Shown: positions 36,001 to 45,157 of the stretch, in pieces
How positions within the stretch are numbered: position 1 is the first letter of the stretch
How the letters are laid out: each line of letters begins with the position of its first letter
Assembly (NCBI RefSeq): GCF_037126465.1
Contig: NC_088205.1
Span: forward strand, 32,099,482-32,163,481
DNA length: 64,000 bases
Reading direction: 5' to 3'
Source: Ornithodoros turicata
Lineage: Eukaryota > Arthropoda > Arachnida > Ixodida > Argasidae
Notes under the pieces: generated by a model
What the model was told of the DNA's origin: nothing
The model's database searches: none
What the model saw: only the letters and a program-made list of their open reading frames with translations
Made by a program: the position numbers and the translations under genes

Positions 36001-39000
36001 TCACAATCTAGCAACACCACCTGCATTGCTTGTCGCATATTTGTACACATGCAGCCAGAACAAAAACAGAACCTTCCTGCAAGTGCTACGCAGACAGCTG
36101 GTGATATTCTGACAGCAGCTGGTGACAGCAGTGTATCTGCTTGGAGTGTCTGCATTCATAATTTCTGGTTTTGTCTCTGGTTGATCAGTGTGACGGACCC
36201 GTGTGGACAGACACTGCAGCACCACAAGTTGGGTTCCTCGCACATGCGCAATCCCAATGTATCTTCCAGCATTTTGGGGGGCATCCGAGGAACGCAGGGC
36301 ACATCTCTCATGGCCCTTGCCACCCTTGATGGTAAGCTTAGTTTGCTTTAACTGTCAGAGTGTCAAGCAGTTGACGTCTGTCAGCACTGAACTAGAAATC
36401 AAAATTAAACATTATTTCCTTACATTATGTCTGTATTCAGCAGGTCCCAAGGACTGCAACTGTCTTAGAACTGAACCCATGCCCTCATTCTAACCCTGTA
36501 GCCAGAGTGAATAGTGCGCAAAAAAACACACACCACAATGCAGAGCTAAGATTCTTTCCACCTGCTCAGACGTCCAGAACTCACAGCTCCCTTATAAGTG
36601 CATAACGTTGAAGCTGAATTTCCACAGGGACCTTGATGTTGGTGGACGGAGACAGTATTTTGTGGTCTCTTCAGGTGGACCACCAGCTCTTTGCGCTCAC
36701 CAAGCTTGACATAGTGGTATGTATATTCATGCACCAAAGTTCTGAAATAACAGCAAGTGGGATTGTTTTCTTCAGGGTGATGGTCGAGATGAGGTTGTGG
36801 CATGTGCCTGGGATGGACAGACATACATTGTGAATGAGGAACGTCAATCTGTACGTTTTCAGTTTGATGAGGCAGTCTCCACTTTCACTGCAGGTGAACT
36901 TTTAATCTTTTGTCAGTTCTCACTTCAAAATGACTGCAGAGAGCCTATGAAAATCACATCATATGTCACCTCTTTGGTTTTCTTTACGGAGCACATACCA
37001 CCGTGTTGTCACACGAAAACTAAATCTATGCTGCTCTCATTTCTTTTAATCGGTTGTAGATATTGAAAAAAAATTCTCCCTGCATAATTTTGATGTACTG
37101 CTCGCGACACGGTTGTCTGAAATTAGCATCTCACTGTTTATCCCATCCTAAATACCCAGGTGCTGCAAGACCATTTGTTTCAAGTAATAAAGATGTGCAG
37201 CATGTGGTCTAACTTTAAATACAATATTGACACAACATTTCAGAGGGCAACCGAGGCAGTGAGGGCAGCGGATCCACTGATCGGCGATTTCAGACAACCA
37301 TGTCATGAGCTGTACAACTTTATTATTCTTCCCTGAGGAATGCAATACATATGTGAAAATATTTATTGAAAGGACAAGTGAAATGACCGATGGAGTATGA
37401 TGACCATACCGTACTTCTTTCTGCTTAGCAGAAACAAAATGTATGCTTGAACTGATCGAGGCTGCAAAAGTATCACAGAAATTTGGTGAGCACCCTATTG
37501 GAGCTATGAGGTGATACTTAACATTGCTCAAAATCCTGACTCGTCTGTCAAGCTGTTCACCAGGGGTCACCATGCAACATATTTTTGCTCTGTGGTGCGT
37601 TACAGCTGTGCAATCGAATTTACAAAAAAGCATCTGGAGAAAGCAGCCGCTGATGGCCGGCACGATCCTCCCTTGACGGGGACAGAGCCTTTCTCTCTGT
37701 TTTTCTCAGCTCATGCGCCGCTTATACATGCTTGAGCTGTGCTGCCGTACATCACTGGTCACTTGAGGGTTAGTAGCACACATCACGCGTCCTCTCGTTC
37801 TGCGATGCGCTCTTTGCACAAGGAGAAGGATTTTTCGAAGGCGTGCGGAACAGAGCCCTCGCACTCGCTCTGTAGGTCACCTACGCTCGTCGTTATTTTG
37901 CAGGAACTCATTTTATTCGTTGGAGAACACTCTGTACCGAAAAACGAAAAAAAATTTTGGGGTCACCTCAGTGCTCCTTTAAAGGGGCCGTAAACAGGTA
38001 CAAAAGGTGCACATTTCTTTGTGTTATATTATTGGAACTTAGTCAGTGAAAACTTCTTGCAATTACTAACGCTTAAAAACAAAAGGCGCTTGTATACTGA
38101 TGAAATATCCACTGCACTCTTTCGCATTTTAGCTCCGCCCCGCGCTCTAAATTTACGTCATTTTGACGTAGCGCTCTCCCCACCAATTACGATTGAGTGT
38201 TCCACGTATGATTTTATTTCAAATGCGAAATTGGACTAGATGAACGTGAATCCTCTTCTATTCAAAATCTAAACAGCTACAGCCTCAAACTGAGAAAGAA
38301 ATGCGTTTAATTTAGGTATCATACGCGCACTACGTTTTCTGGGTAGTAGCACGCAGCACACCACGAGCGCGAATGAATATCCGGGACTACAGTTCCGGAA
38401 TCTTAGGTAGGTGCGCGATGGAACATCTTCGTCATCTTCGAATGGTTCCGACAACTGGGCTGCCGTACTTTGGTTTGATCCACGCGGCATCGCGTCACCA
38501 GCTCGCGTGGTACAGTGGATAGCGTGCTGGCCATGTCACGTCGTGACTGGGAGGAACCCGGGTTCGAATCGCGTCATGTGATAGCAGCCCAGCTGTTGAC
38601 GTTTGCGCCAGCCGGAGATGTTGAAGATGTCATGACGTTGAATTTCGCAACCACGGAGCGCAAAACGTCGTTTCACACAAACAAACTGAGCGCTCCGACT
38701 CACAGCTGATAACGAAATATGTTTATTGGCTGGTAATTTGAAACGTCATGAGCGCAGCTGGGCCGCCCGATTGGACGGCAAAACGCTACGTAGCCATGTG
38801 ACGTATGCGTGGTGGAGAGAGGCTCGCTGGTTACTCATCTTTGATAGCAGTTATATGGGTCAATCAGCTGGCACGACCCGAACGAAATGTATATTTGGGT
38901 ATTATGAGCTGCGTTCTTTCATGGGGTATCATTATTTCAGAAATGTTTGGTGGCCTGTTTACGGCCCCTTTAAAGATGCCAGAAATCACTTTTTGCATGC

Positions 39001-39531
39001 AAAGTGCATGCAATCTCTGCATTACAAATCACTTGCAAAACTAACTAGACTATGGTTAGTCACATAATATCGACACTAATCCTGGAAGTAGCTAATTTAC
39101 TGGGAATATAATTACAGTAATTTATCTATTTGTAATTAATTACTTTGCCGACTTTGTACCTGTTTGACCTGGAACAGCATTAATAGGTATTCTGTAATAG
39201 GTGAGCTGACTTTAAGCCCTGGAGTGACATTGCCGTGCCTGGTGTATGCCACGTTTGGCAACCGCATTGTTGTCTACTACAACGTCACCTTTCCCACACT
39301 GGGCACCCACACACTCCTGGAAGAGACACAGCTGCTGTCCATGCTCAAGGAAGTTGCCCCAGGTTACACTCTCACATTTCCTACCTGCCTCAGCTGACAC
39401 ATTTTCTCTTTGCAGATGCATCCCTCACACATTTTCTTGACTGGGTCATGTATGGCAGCAGTGCTTATCTCAACAGTAAGCAGAATTACCTTATTTATGT
39501 CACTGACAGCAATACAGCCACGGGGTACTGA
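23934..39531 (+). CDS. ITFG2: ITFG2, KICSTOR complex subunit (13 exons)
   Basis: ITFG2 is part of KICSTOR (with KPTN, SZT2 and C12orf66), which tethers GATOR1 to lysosomes and restrains mTORC1 when amino acids are scarce. Thirteen exons join in compatible phases to a protein of about 420-440 residues, close to the family length. Visible FG-GAP-like propeller motifs include ICLGDVDND near the N terminus, VVVGDIVND, ADINDDGKTEL, and GDGRDEVVACAWDGQTY. The start is the ATG before RAVSFLDKIEYEF, which aligns with the family N terminus. Introns carry a Penelope relic, a mariner, a TA MITE and a TTAA element. The 3' edge of exon 8 and the C terminus are uncertain; no frame-breaking lesion was seen. 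Confidence 0.88.
24030..25823 (+). other. ITFG2 intron 1
   Basis: It contains an unrecognised open frame at 24107-24463 whose product has scattered His and Cys and no clear splice borders, and AGTCAGGGAATTT-type words around 25000-25070 and 25300-25350, probably ends of a diverged repeat. A polypyrimidine tract and CTGCAG acceptor close the intron. Confidence 0.5.
25824..25919 (+). CDS. ITFG2: ITFG2 exon 2
   Basis: 32 codons after TTCCTGCAG, donor GCA|GTGAGT, phase 0 at both ends. The product NIELVAASLNGDIAVFK followed by RPW aligns with the NELVVGD...RPW segment of the family. Confidence 0.9.
26004..26045 (+). CDS. ITFG2: ITFG2 exon 3
   Basis: 14 codons, VASVVVGDIVNDSR, between TTCCAG and AGA|GTAAGT. 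It continues the propeller blade begun in exon 2. Confidence 0.82.
26320..27865 (-). pseudogene. Penelope-like retroelement, decayed (intron 3 of ITFG2)
   Basis: The minus strand encodes reverse transcriptase segments typical of Penelope-like elements: LPKVHKPECPLRPIVS, then MVSFDVVSLFTDVP, then MGSPVSVTMANL and the catalytic YVDDIF. The GIY-YIG endonuclease remnant YIGETGRK is readable only in a shifted frame near 26680, while TELVDHCWRTGHAFN downstream is back in the original frame. Two in-frame stops (TGA and TAG) lie between 27463 and 27370, each one transition from a codon expected there. A short GAGGGCTTTAT duplication disturbs the N-terminal side near 27765. It is 5'-truncated and cannot make a full protein. 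The tail ends near 26320 after the ACGTTTCGTCTCCC palindromic region. Confidence 0.88.
26348..26384 (-). ncRNA. degenerate hammerhead-like motif in the Penelope tail
   Basis: On the minus strand CTGAT is followed by a perfect 7-bp hairpin (GTCTCCC, loop GTAT, GGGAGAC) and then GAAACGTC. A hammerhead core is CUGANGA, stem II, GAAA. Here the GA of the first box is missing or merged into the stem. Hammerhead ribozymes are reported in Penelope terminal repeats. The flanks do not pair as stem I, so I expect no self-cleavage in this copy. Confidence 0.35.
28078..28101 (+). repeat. poly-C run of 24
   Basis: A homopolymer of about 24 C lies within ITFG2 intron 3. Its length in the assembly is unreliable. 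Confidence 0.9.
28489..28551 (+). CDS. ITFG2: ITFG2 exon 4
   Basis: 21 codons, NKVLSISCDGWCHIFDLQQS plus P, between CTCCGCAG and donor CCA|GTAAGT. It matches the family segment ending in HLFDL. Confidence 0.9.
28622..28703 (+). CDS. ITFG2: ITFG2 exon 5
   Basis: 82 bp after CCTTTAG, donor ATTA|GTGAGT, ending in phase 1. The product ends LPANTKMALLADI, which matches IPANTKVMLISDI of the family. Confidence 0.88.
28704..30956 (+). other. ITFG2 intron 5, proximal part
   Basis: No exon was recognised. A palindromic insertion at 30730-30842 and the mariner at 30959-32264 are listed separately. The rest is unique-looking AT-rich DNA. Confidence 0.5.
30730..30842. repeat. 113-bp palindrome within a small insertion
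   Basis: The arms TTCTAAAAGCGATAAAACCC and inverse run about 50 bp each with few mismatches around a 7-bp centre. TATGGGGTAAAT occurs on both sides, at 30718-30729 and again near 30879-30890. This looks like a 12-bp target duplication around an insertion of about 150 bp. A TTTATCGCTTTT segment follows the palindrome inside that insertion. Origin is unknown; a truncated Penelope or other retroelement end is one option. Confidence 0.65.
30959..32264 (-). mobile_element. mariner element A, full length, 1306 bp
   Basis: Terminal inverted repeats begin CGAGGGGTGTTCAAGTCAAA and are identical for about 31 bp. TA dinucleotides flank both sides (30957-30958 and 32265-32266). The element sits in ITFG2 intron 5, opposite to the gene. 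The perfect TIRs suggest it is fairly young although its transposase carries two stops. Confidence 0.95.
31035..32111 (-). pseudogene. mariner transposase with two nonsense codons
   Basis: One continuous reading frame runs from the ATG at 32111 (MADNEV) to the stop at 31035. It contains an N-terminal helix-turn-helix region (FLVNEG...EIHRRL), the linker WVPRQL, and the catalytic aspartates in ITCDETWVHHF, LFLQDNARPH and PGFAPSDFYLF. By my count 36 residues separate the second and third aspartates; Mos1 has 34. A TGA at 32073-32075 follows HIKQ near codon 13, and a TAG at 31110 truncates the last 24 residues. There is no frameshift. Initiation at the internal Met (32066) would still give 318 residues but lack the extreme N and C termini. 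Confidence 0.9.
32570..32649 (+). CDS. ITFG2: ITFG2 exon 6
   Basis: 80 bp after CTTTGCAG, donor GAG|GTTTGT. With exon 5 it forms NDDGKTELILC and TDRVVRTYHWVSFPE, matching the family TDRVVRAFRW segment. Starts in phase 1, ends in phase 0. Confidence 0.92.
32709..32765 (+). CDS. ITFG2: ITFG2 exon 7
   Basis: 19 codons, EGDCQGKLVGLQKWEFANQ, between ACATGCAG and CAG|GTAGGC, phase 0. It matches GQLVSLKKW of the family. Confidence 0.88.
32827..32963 (+). CDS. ITFG2: ITFG2 exon 8 (3' edge uncertain)
   Basis: It starts after TTTTCAG with IGTISLNPVEDNGMALLVAQ and PGG, matching the family SQPG segment. The donor CC|GTATTA at 32964 gives phase 2 and fits exon 9. A better-looking donor, CAG|GTGCTC at 32986, ends in phase 0 and would require an extra exon before 36189. 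The frame closes at 33007. Confidence 0.7.
32986..36188 (+). other. ITFG2 intron 8
   Basis: It contains a poly-T tract near 33160, degenerate ATCCG-rich and CCCGGAATTT-rich stretches (33090-33210 and 34810-34900) that look like old repeat ends, and the 511-bp TA MITE listed below. No additional exon was recognised, although exon 8 phase leaves room for one. Confidence 0.45.
35112..35622. mobile_element. 511-bp TA-target MITE (CAGGRTGTTTCA ends)
   Basis: CAGGATGTTTCACCTAA on the left is answered by TGAAACACCCTG on the right. TA flanks both sides. Inverted similarity continues into AATTGTAT-type sequence. No coding capacity. TA target and these termini fit a Tc1/mariner-type MITE. Confidence 0.8.
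36189..36331 (+). CDS. ITFG2: ITFG2 exon 9
   Basis: 143 bp after TTGATCAG, donor GATG|GTAAGC, phase 1 at the end. The product includes NPNVSSSILGGIRG and SLMALATLDG, matching NKNVSTHLIGNI and FALCTLDGT of the family. Confidence 0.85.
36628..36716 (+). CDS. ITFG2: ITFG2 exon 10
   Basis: 89 bp after TTCCACAG, donor GTG|GTATGT. The product DSILWSLQVDHQLFALTKLD is nearly identical to the family WSVQVDHQLFALEKLD block. Confidence 0.95.
36776..36893 (+). CDS. ITFG2: ITFG2 exon 11
   Basis: 118 bp after TCTTCAG, donor GCAG|GTGAAC, ending in phase 1. It contains GDGRDEVVACAWDGQTYIV, the best conserved FG-GAP-like loop, and VRFQFDE. Confidence 0.95.
37983..38969. mobile_element. 987-bp TTAA-target element (AGGGGCCGTAAACAG ends)
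   Basis: AGGGGCCGTAAACAGG on the left is matched by CCTGTTTACGGCCCCT on the right, and both are bordered by TTAA (37979-37982 and 38970-38973). TTAA duplication occurs in piggyBac and Kolobok; the AGGGG start is more like Kolobok. No transposase is present. A tRNA-like segment lies in the middle. Confidence 0.78.
38503..38580 (+). repeat. tRNA-like segment (SINE head or tRNA pseudogene)
   Basis: An A-box-like GTGGTACAGTGGATAGCG and a B-box GGGTTCGAATC are about 45 bp apart, at normal tRNA spacing. The T-arm does not pair fully, and I could not build a convincing acceptor stem, so it is not a functional tRNA gene. It lies inside the TTAA element and may be a SINE head or part of it. Confidence 0.55.
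39201..39362 (+). CDS. ITFG2: ITFG2 exon 12
   Basis: 162 bp after TCTGTAATAG, donor CCAG|GTTACA. The product includes PCLVYATFGNRIVVYYNV, matching PCLVYVTFNQKIYVYWEV, and LLSMLKEVAP. Confidence 0.93.
39416..39531 (+). CDS. ITFG2: ITFG2 exon 13, probable last coding exon
   Basis: It starts after CTTTGCAG in the phase required by exon 12 and encodes DASLTHFLDWVMYGSSAYLN, near the family C terminus. A possible donor AACA|GTAAGC lies at 39475. If it is not used, the frame runs to a TGA at 39529-39531. I found no convincing later exon; the candidate near 41793 stops at once in the required phase. Confidence 0.65.
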
Positions 39532-40405
39532 CGAGAGTACACGCAGAAGTAATTCGTACCATAGGCTAATAGGAAACTAACAGGCAAAAGTGGGAAAAGT
39601 CTAGCACTCGCGAGTGAATAAGATGAGTATTGAAAGAAATTGAAATATTCAAATAATTTATTTTACTAAAAAATGGAGTCCGTCCTTCATCAGGGAACAA
39701 TTTCTATTCTATGTCACAAGGCAACACTGTGCAATGAGCTGTTTGTATTACACCTGCATCTGCAGGACTACAAATGCCAAAGAGGGCTACTTGAGGATGT
39801 ATGTGGTTTGCGGGCTCATTGCTTGCAAAAAATAAGTTTGGTGGTGTACACAACGAAGTGGTGTATGCAGAGGGTGAAAAGAAAATGCTCGGACAGGGCT
39901 TGGAGGACCCAGGAATCTCCAGGCTTCAGCTCAGTGTGCATGAGCAACTTTATCAGCAAGATGTCAATGGAGACATGAGTGCAAAAATAGCAACACCAGA
40001 GTTGGTTGAATGCGCATGACCACCTAAGCCTTACATCACACCTTCTTGCACATGCCCCGCTGTTCACATTCTGTCCACTCGCCACAGAATATTCCTTCTT
40101 CCACTGTTAGTTTGCTTGTGTTATCTGTTAGCAGCATCGCTTTGAATGCCCTTTCTCACGTTTTCTAAGAAATTTTCCATCGTTCCTTCCACCGTTGTTC
40201 CCATGTTTTTGACATTTCTTCTGATATTATGCATGCTTTTCTCCTGACCCTCTTCCGCCAGCATCTCGCTCGATAAAGTATCTTGTGCAGATACCCAGTT
40301 ACAGAATACAGTCCTCGGTCTGTCACTGAGCTGCTTCACTTCTAGAATGCCACTTGTTCTTCAACGCTTCCAGGATCAACCGCAACCCTGATGAATCGTT
40401 TTTAA
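39532..40405. other. intergenic, no gene seen
   Basis: This is the 3' flank of ITFG2. Open frames here are short and lack recognisable motifs or exon borders. It may contain the ITFG2 3' untranslated region. Confidence 0.45.
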
Positions 40406-41042
40406 TAGAGATGGGACGAATCCAAAATTTTTTGAATCCGAATCTGAATCTAAATCCAAGGAAGGCTCTACGAATCCACGAATCTTACGAATCTCGAATC
40501 TTTCGAATCCTTTCTTTCAAAAGAGTTTAAACAGCCAAGGAAAAAAAAAAACACTTCTAGTGAAAAGTGTTTTGAAGCAGAATATGATACCCTTGTTTAA
40601 CGAAAAACAAATTAAATAATGCTTCAGTTTCAGGAGAAAATATACCCATATAGTTCTTAAACGTAATTTATTTAACATGTTCTTCATCGACTGCAAGAAA
40701 TGCATAAATTCTCGAGTCTGAATTATTTCCATAAAACTAAGCAACAATCACAAGCAAAACCAGGTTACTTGTAAACTTGTAATGTAATAGCTCCTACCTG
40801 AACCCTTTCAGTCCAGAGCAATGTAAACAAACGAACAAGAAAACACCTGTCAGCCAATGAGGCTTTCGGTGGACTCCGGAGGCACCAATTTGAAAAAGAA
40901 ACAAACAAACGTGGTTGGTGGATTCGAAATATTCGATTCGCCGTTTTGGGCACTGGGATTCGGATTCGCGAATCACAAATCCCTGCCACAAATCACAAAT
41001 TCGAGGATCCGTGGATTCGCGGATTCGGTTGGCACATCCCTA
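40406..41042. mobile_element. 637-bp hAT MITE (TAGAGATGGG ends)
   Basis: TAGAGATGGG and CACATCCCTA are inverted termini of the hAT TAGNG type. A perfect 8-bp repeat GTTTTTAA flanks the element (40398-40405 and 41043-41050). The interior subterminal zones are full of CGAATCC words on both sides. No coding capacity. Confidence 0.9.
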
Positions 41043-43853
41043 GTTTTTAATAAATGGGCCAGCACTAAAAGCCAGGTTTTCCAGCACTGCATAGATTAAT
41101 CAGGATAACAGCCCAGATTGAGAAATATATGCACCATACTACCTAGCATTTATGCTAAAGTCGTTCAGGTCTATTCATGTTCAACCAATCACCAACAAGT
41201 ACTAGGCAGTCAGCCCCAGAACACTTTCATGGGCCGATACCTTCCACCAAGCTAGTGCATACACTGCATGTCAGGCGCACTTTCGAAAGATGGTAAATGT
41301 TGCAGAAGTAGCATCCCTACCTCAACAGTGACAAGTGTGGGAACCATGGGGACATATCTGAGAGAAGGGTGGAGAAGGGGGAAGTTAGCATGAACTCATG
41401 CCGACCTTTTGCTTTCTGAAAGCACACGTTAATTTGTTTGAGACGTAACATGGCACAATGAGACACAACGTACAAAGGAGGCTAAATGTGAAGAATGCTA
41501 ATGTTATATCTTGGTACAGGCATCTTGTTGCCTGTAGTGTGATCTCTTGGTAGATCAGACATGCATATTTCTCACAGGAAAATGAAAAGTACATCTCCAT
41601 ATAATACAAGTGCGTAGAGTATGTATCGTAACAGCATGTATAGCAAATGGATGGGCGGCAGGCACATTGGCTATATCAAACATCCAGTGCTGGAAGTGCT
41701 GCGCCATTTGCGCTAAACTGCGCCAATCATGGGGTGCTGTGTCGTCCTGCGCCATAGAGTGTGTGCACCCTGCACCCTTTCTCTTGTTTCAGACACACCA
41801 GCGTTTGACAAAATATAACCGTGAGAGGGAGCTGTCACAGCCTCTTTTCGATTCGTAAGGGTTGCTTTGCGTGTCTCTAAAGATATGGTTGCCTATTGTT
41901 GTCGGTCACTGTAATTTGCTACTTTCGAGAATCGCTAGGCTTATGTACAGTGAAACACGTTGCATGGACACGCAGTTCACACCCGCTCTGTACTGACTCC
42001 TCGGATGCGGCTGCGCTAGGTTAGCCTCGCGGCTCCCCGATCTCGCACCTCTAAATTGAGTGGAAAATTGCCCCAGACACAATGAAACTGAAACTTAATG
42101 TAGAAAGCGTTCATTCCACATCATAAATGAGTGACATACAACGCCGGAGGCCATTTGTCGGCAGATCGCGAAGCTGCGCCAAAAGTTGATTTTTCTCGCG
42201 CCAGTGCTTGCGCCAGAACATTTCGAGGCACTTCCATCAGTGAACACCATCACATTGCTGTGCACACTGGTTGGGATACACATGCAGTCGTATGTACATG
42301 CATCCACACTGCTGCTCACATTTTGGTTACAATCGTGTGTGTGTGGGAGCCGGCAACCCTGCATGACTAAAAATAATTTTATGTCCCTATCTTGGCGTGG
42401 GGAACCTTCTCTATGAAGGTTCCCTCATACGTTATCCTCTTCCTCTGTAGAACAAACAAAATCTTATGAGTCTCATCTTTCACCCCCATCCCTTCAGCAT
42501 CCCCACCATCATCAGGTCTGGTAATTAGAGCAAAGTTGCGTGCACATCAAGTACATAGACGGAGTAAAGAATGGTCCCTGTCCATTAATCGTTCACATGT
42601 TCATAAAACTTATATATTGATTCCTTTCACAGCCCCTCATTATATAAATACTGCGGAATCCAACAGCAGTGGTGAAATTGAAGAGCCCTCTTGACCACTT
42701 GTGGAGACTTGGCATTGGAGAAGAAGCCATGCACACTGCAAACTTACGAAATTGCAGCAACCTCACTATTGTGCCAAAGTTGAATTGACAGAGCTTTGAA
42801 CATGAACTTGAGCAAAAGGCTCCAATACTTGGTCACATGTGCGACAGCATGCCCTACAGTGCGGGAGAGAACCACGACACATAATGACAAATAAACTGTC
42901 ACTTTGTTTCTGTTGTTTGTGTATAGTTTCAACAATGTATCACCTTGATTTACTCATCCAAAGGAGTAACCAAAATCAGTAGTGGTGAGCAGCATTTATC
43001 AATCGCAAGAGCCTATACTTATTTCAATGAGGTGAATCAGTGGTATGACAGTGTAGTTGCTCCTGCCATTCTTTCTCGCCCTGAGAAAATAGCAAATGCC
43101 CTGGCATTTTAGCGTACCTGCTACACTTTGTGACTTTGCATCTGTGGACAGTTGGTGAAAGTCTGTTGTTGTAGGGAACATAGACATCCACAAGAACACC
43201 CACTTGGAGCTTGTTTTCACCCACTCAGTACTAAGTGATGGGTTGCCCGCGAATGCACTATTTACACTGAATGTATCACAAACGAGAACTCATCTGTGCT
43301 AGAAAGATTCATTCACATTTCACCATGGCCAGGAAAGTAAGCAGTGACAAACATTACGTTGTGCGTTCACACATTTTTTTCCTTCAGTCTGGCCGTGGCT
43401 TAGACACAAATAAGTCACCTAGTCTAGCGTGTTAGTTTAAGCCGTGATTGCACATGTATATACTGCCAGGGGAGGAGGTGCGAGATAAAGAATGGATGGA
43501 GCGGGGGTGGATAAACAAGAAGAACTAAAGGGCCAGAAATCTGACTGGGCATCAGACTCTGCACGACCGTGTGGAGGAGCAGTTTACTAGATAGATTTTT
43601 TCTGATGTGCTCCGTTCTTTTGATGCAGTGAGTCTGTGAATGACTTGCTGCTCTAGGAGGTGGGTCATTCCCTCTCCAGTTTGACTTGTTCACCAAAGAT
43701 TCATTCGTTTGATTTATAGAATGATTTGTTATCCTTGCTTCATTTGCTCACTCCTCAGTTTGTCTTATGGGTACGATAAGCTGTTTGGTCACTGTGATGA
43801 TGTTTGTTTGACCTTTTATTTTGCTCATTCAGAAAATGACCTGTTGTTACATA
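41043..43853. other. intergenic, nothing recognised
   Basis: No open frame has homologues I know, and no repeat has two defined ends. A CACCC and CTCTTG exon-like fragment near 41793-41860 is too weak to call. Confidence 0.4.
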
Positions 43854-45157
43854 CGAGGGTGGTTCCATAAGTTTCCGGCCCGACCAACTTTTAATAGTCA
43901 TAGAGACGAAACAAGTGTATCACTTTTCGACATAATCACCCTTAACTTCGATACACTTTTGACACCTTTCAGCCAGCATTCTTATACCCTTGAAAAAATA
44001 GCCCAAAGTTTTGTCCGCAAAATGCTGGAAAACTGCCTCTTGCACCTCACTATCGTTTTGTAATCTCCGTCCTCTGAGATCCCTCTTCAAGTCTGAGAAC
44101 AGGAAGTGGTCACTCGGTGCCAAGTCTGGACTGTAGGGTGGGTGGTGGATTTCTTCGAAGTCGCACTCCTTCAGTGCAGCCTTGGCAACAGAAGCCGTGT
44201 GGACAGGGGCATTGTCCTGGAGCAACCGGACACCTCGACTCAACCTGCCGCGCCTCTTTTCCTTGATGGCGTCTCGCAGTCGGTGCAGGAGTGAAGCATA
44301 ATAAGTCGCATTCATAATAAGTCGCATGTGGTGTTCCTCACTTTGAAGTTGATGAGGAGGATCCCGTGGCAATCCCAAAATATTGTTGCCATGATCTTCT
44401 TTGTGGATTGTGTGACCTCGGCTTTTCTTGGGGGTGCTTCTCCTGGTTTGTGCCATTCCATCGACTCCTTTTTCGAAAGGAGATCATAGTAGAGCACCAT
44501 AGTCTCATCCCCTGTGACAATTGACTTCAATATTTCTTCTTCGTTCTCTTGACAGAGCTCCAAAAACTCTTTGGCACAGACGACGCGCTGTTGCTTTTGA
44601 ACTGACGAGAGAAGTCGTGGCACCCATCTTGCACTGACCTTTTTCATGTGGAGGCCCTTGCCGATGATGCGAAAAACGGTTGTTTTGGAAAGCCCCAGCC
44701 TTTCTGAGATTTCCTTCACCTTCAGAGGCCTGTCGCTCAGCACTTCCTCCTCGACAAGAGACAAATTTTCTTGTGTCACCACTTCCACTGGACGACCATC
44801 GCGTGGATCATCCTCAATGGACTCTCGCCCCAGTCGAAACTGCTTAGCCCAGTCTTTCACCATTGTGTACGACGGAGAGGCTTCCCTGTACACGTTGTCC
44901 AGTCGCGCTTTAATTTCTGTAGGCGAAAGTCCCTCTTTTGTCAAGAATTTTATCACAGCGCGGTACTCGATTTTTTCCATTTTAACTGAAGAGTCCACCC
45001 TGACTGTTTGAAATGCCGCAAAACCGACAAAAGCATGGAGAGGGTTGAGGGGTTGAGGGTGGTGCACCAGCCCAGATGGTGCCACGCGTCCTTAATCGCA
45101 TTTTCAAATTCGCGCGCATTTTCTACCTCGGGCCGGAAACTTATGGAACCACCTTCG
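43854..45157 (-). mobile_element. mariner element B, full length, 1304 bp
   Basis: Terminal inverted repeats begin CGAGGGTGGTTCCATAAGTT and CGAAGGTGGTTCCATAAGTT; about 30 bp match with one difference. TA flanks both ends (43852-43853 and 45158-45159). The family differs from mariner A in both ends and protein. Confidence 0.95.
43920..44980 (-). pseudogene. mariner transposase broken by one 11-bp insertion
   Basis: The frame starts at the ATG at 44980 (MEKIEYRAVIKFLTKEG) and ends at 43920. It shows the helix-turn-helix region, the linker WVPRLL, the catalytic aspartates in VTGDETMVLYYD, LLQDNAPVHT and PYSPDLAPSDHFLF, with 34 residues between the second and third (DD34D). The frame shifts near 44315-44330, where TGCGACTTATT is repeated. 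The 1061-bp span minus 11 is 350 codons, the normal mariner length, so this insertion looks like the only disabling lesion apart from point changes. Confidence 0.9.

Larger units (their letters stand above)
36894..39200 (+). other. ITFG2 intron 11
   Basis: Nearly half of it is the TTAA-target element at 37983-38969. The remainder shows no exon or repeat with defined ends. Confidence 0.5.

Noticed and set aside
38503..38580. Functional tRNA gene
   Set aside because: The internal promoter boxes are present, but the T-arm and acceptor stem do not pair properly.
41793..41861. Extra C-terminal exon of ITFG2
   Set aside because: It follows TTTCAG and is open in one frame, but the phase required by the exon 13 donor runs into TGA after a few codons.
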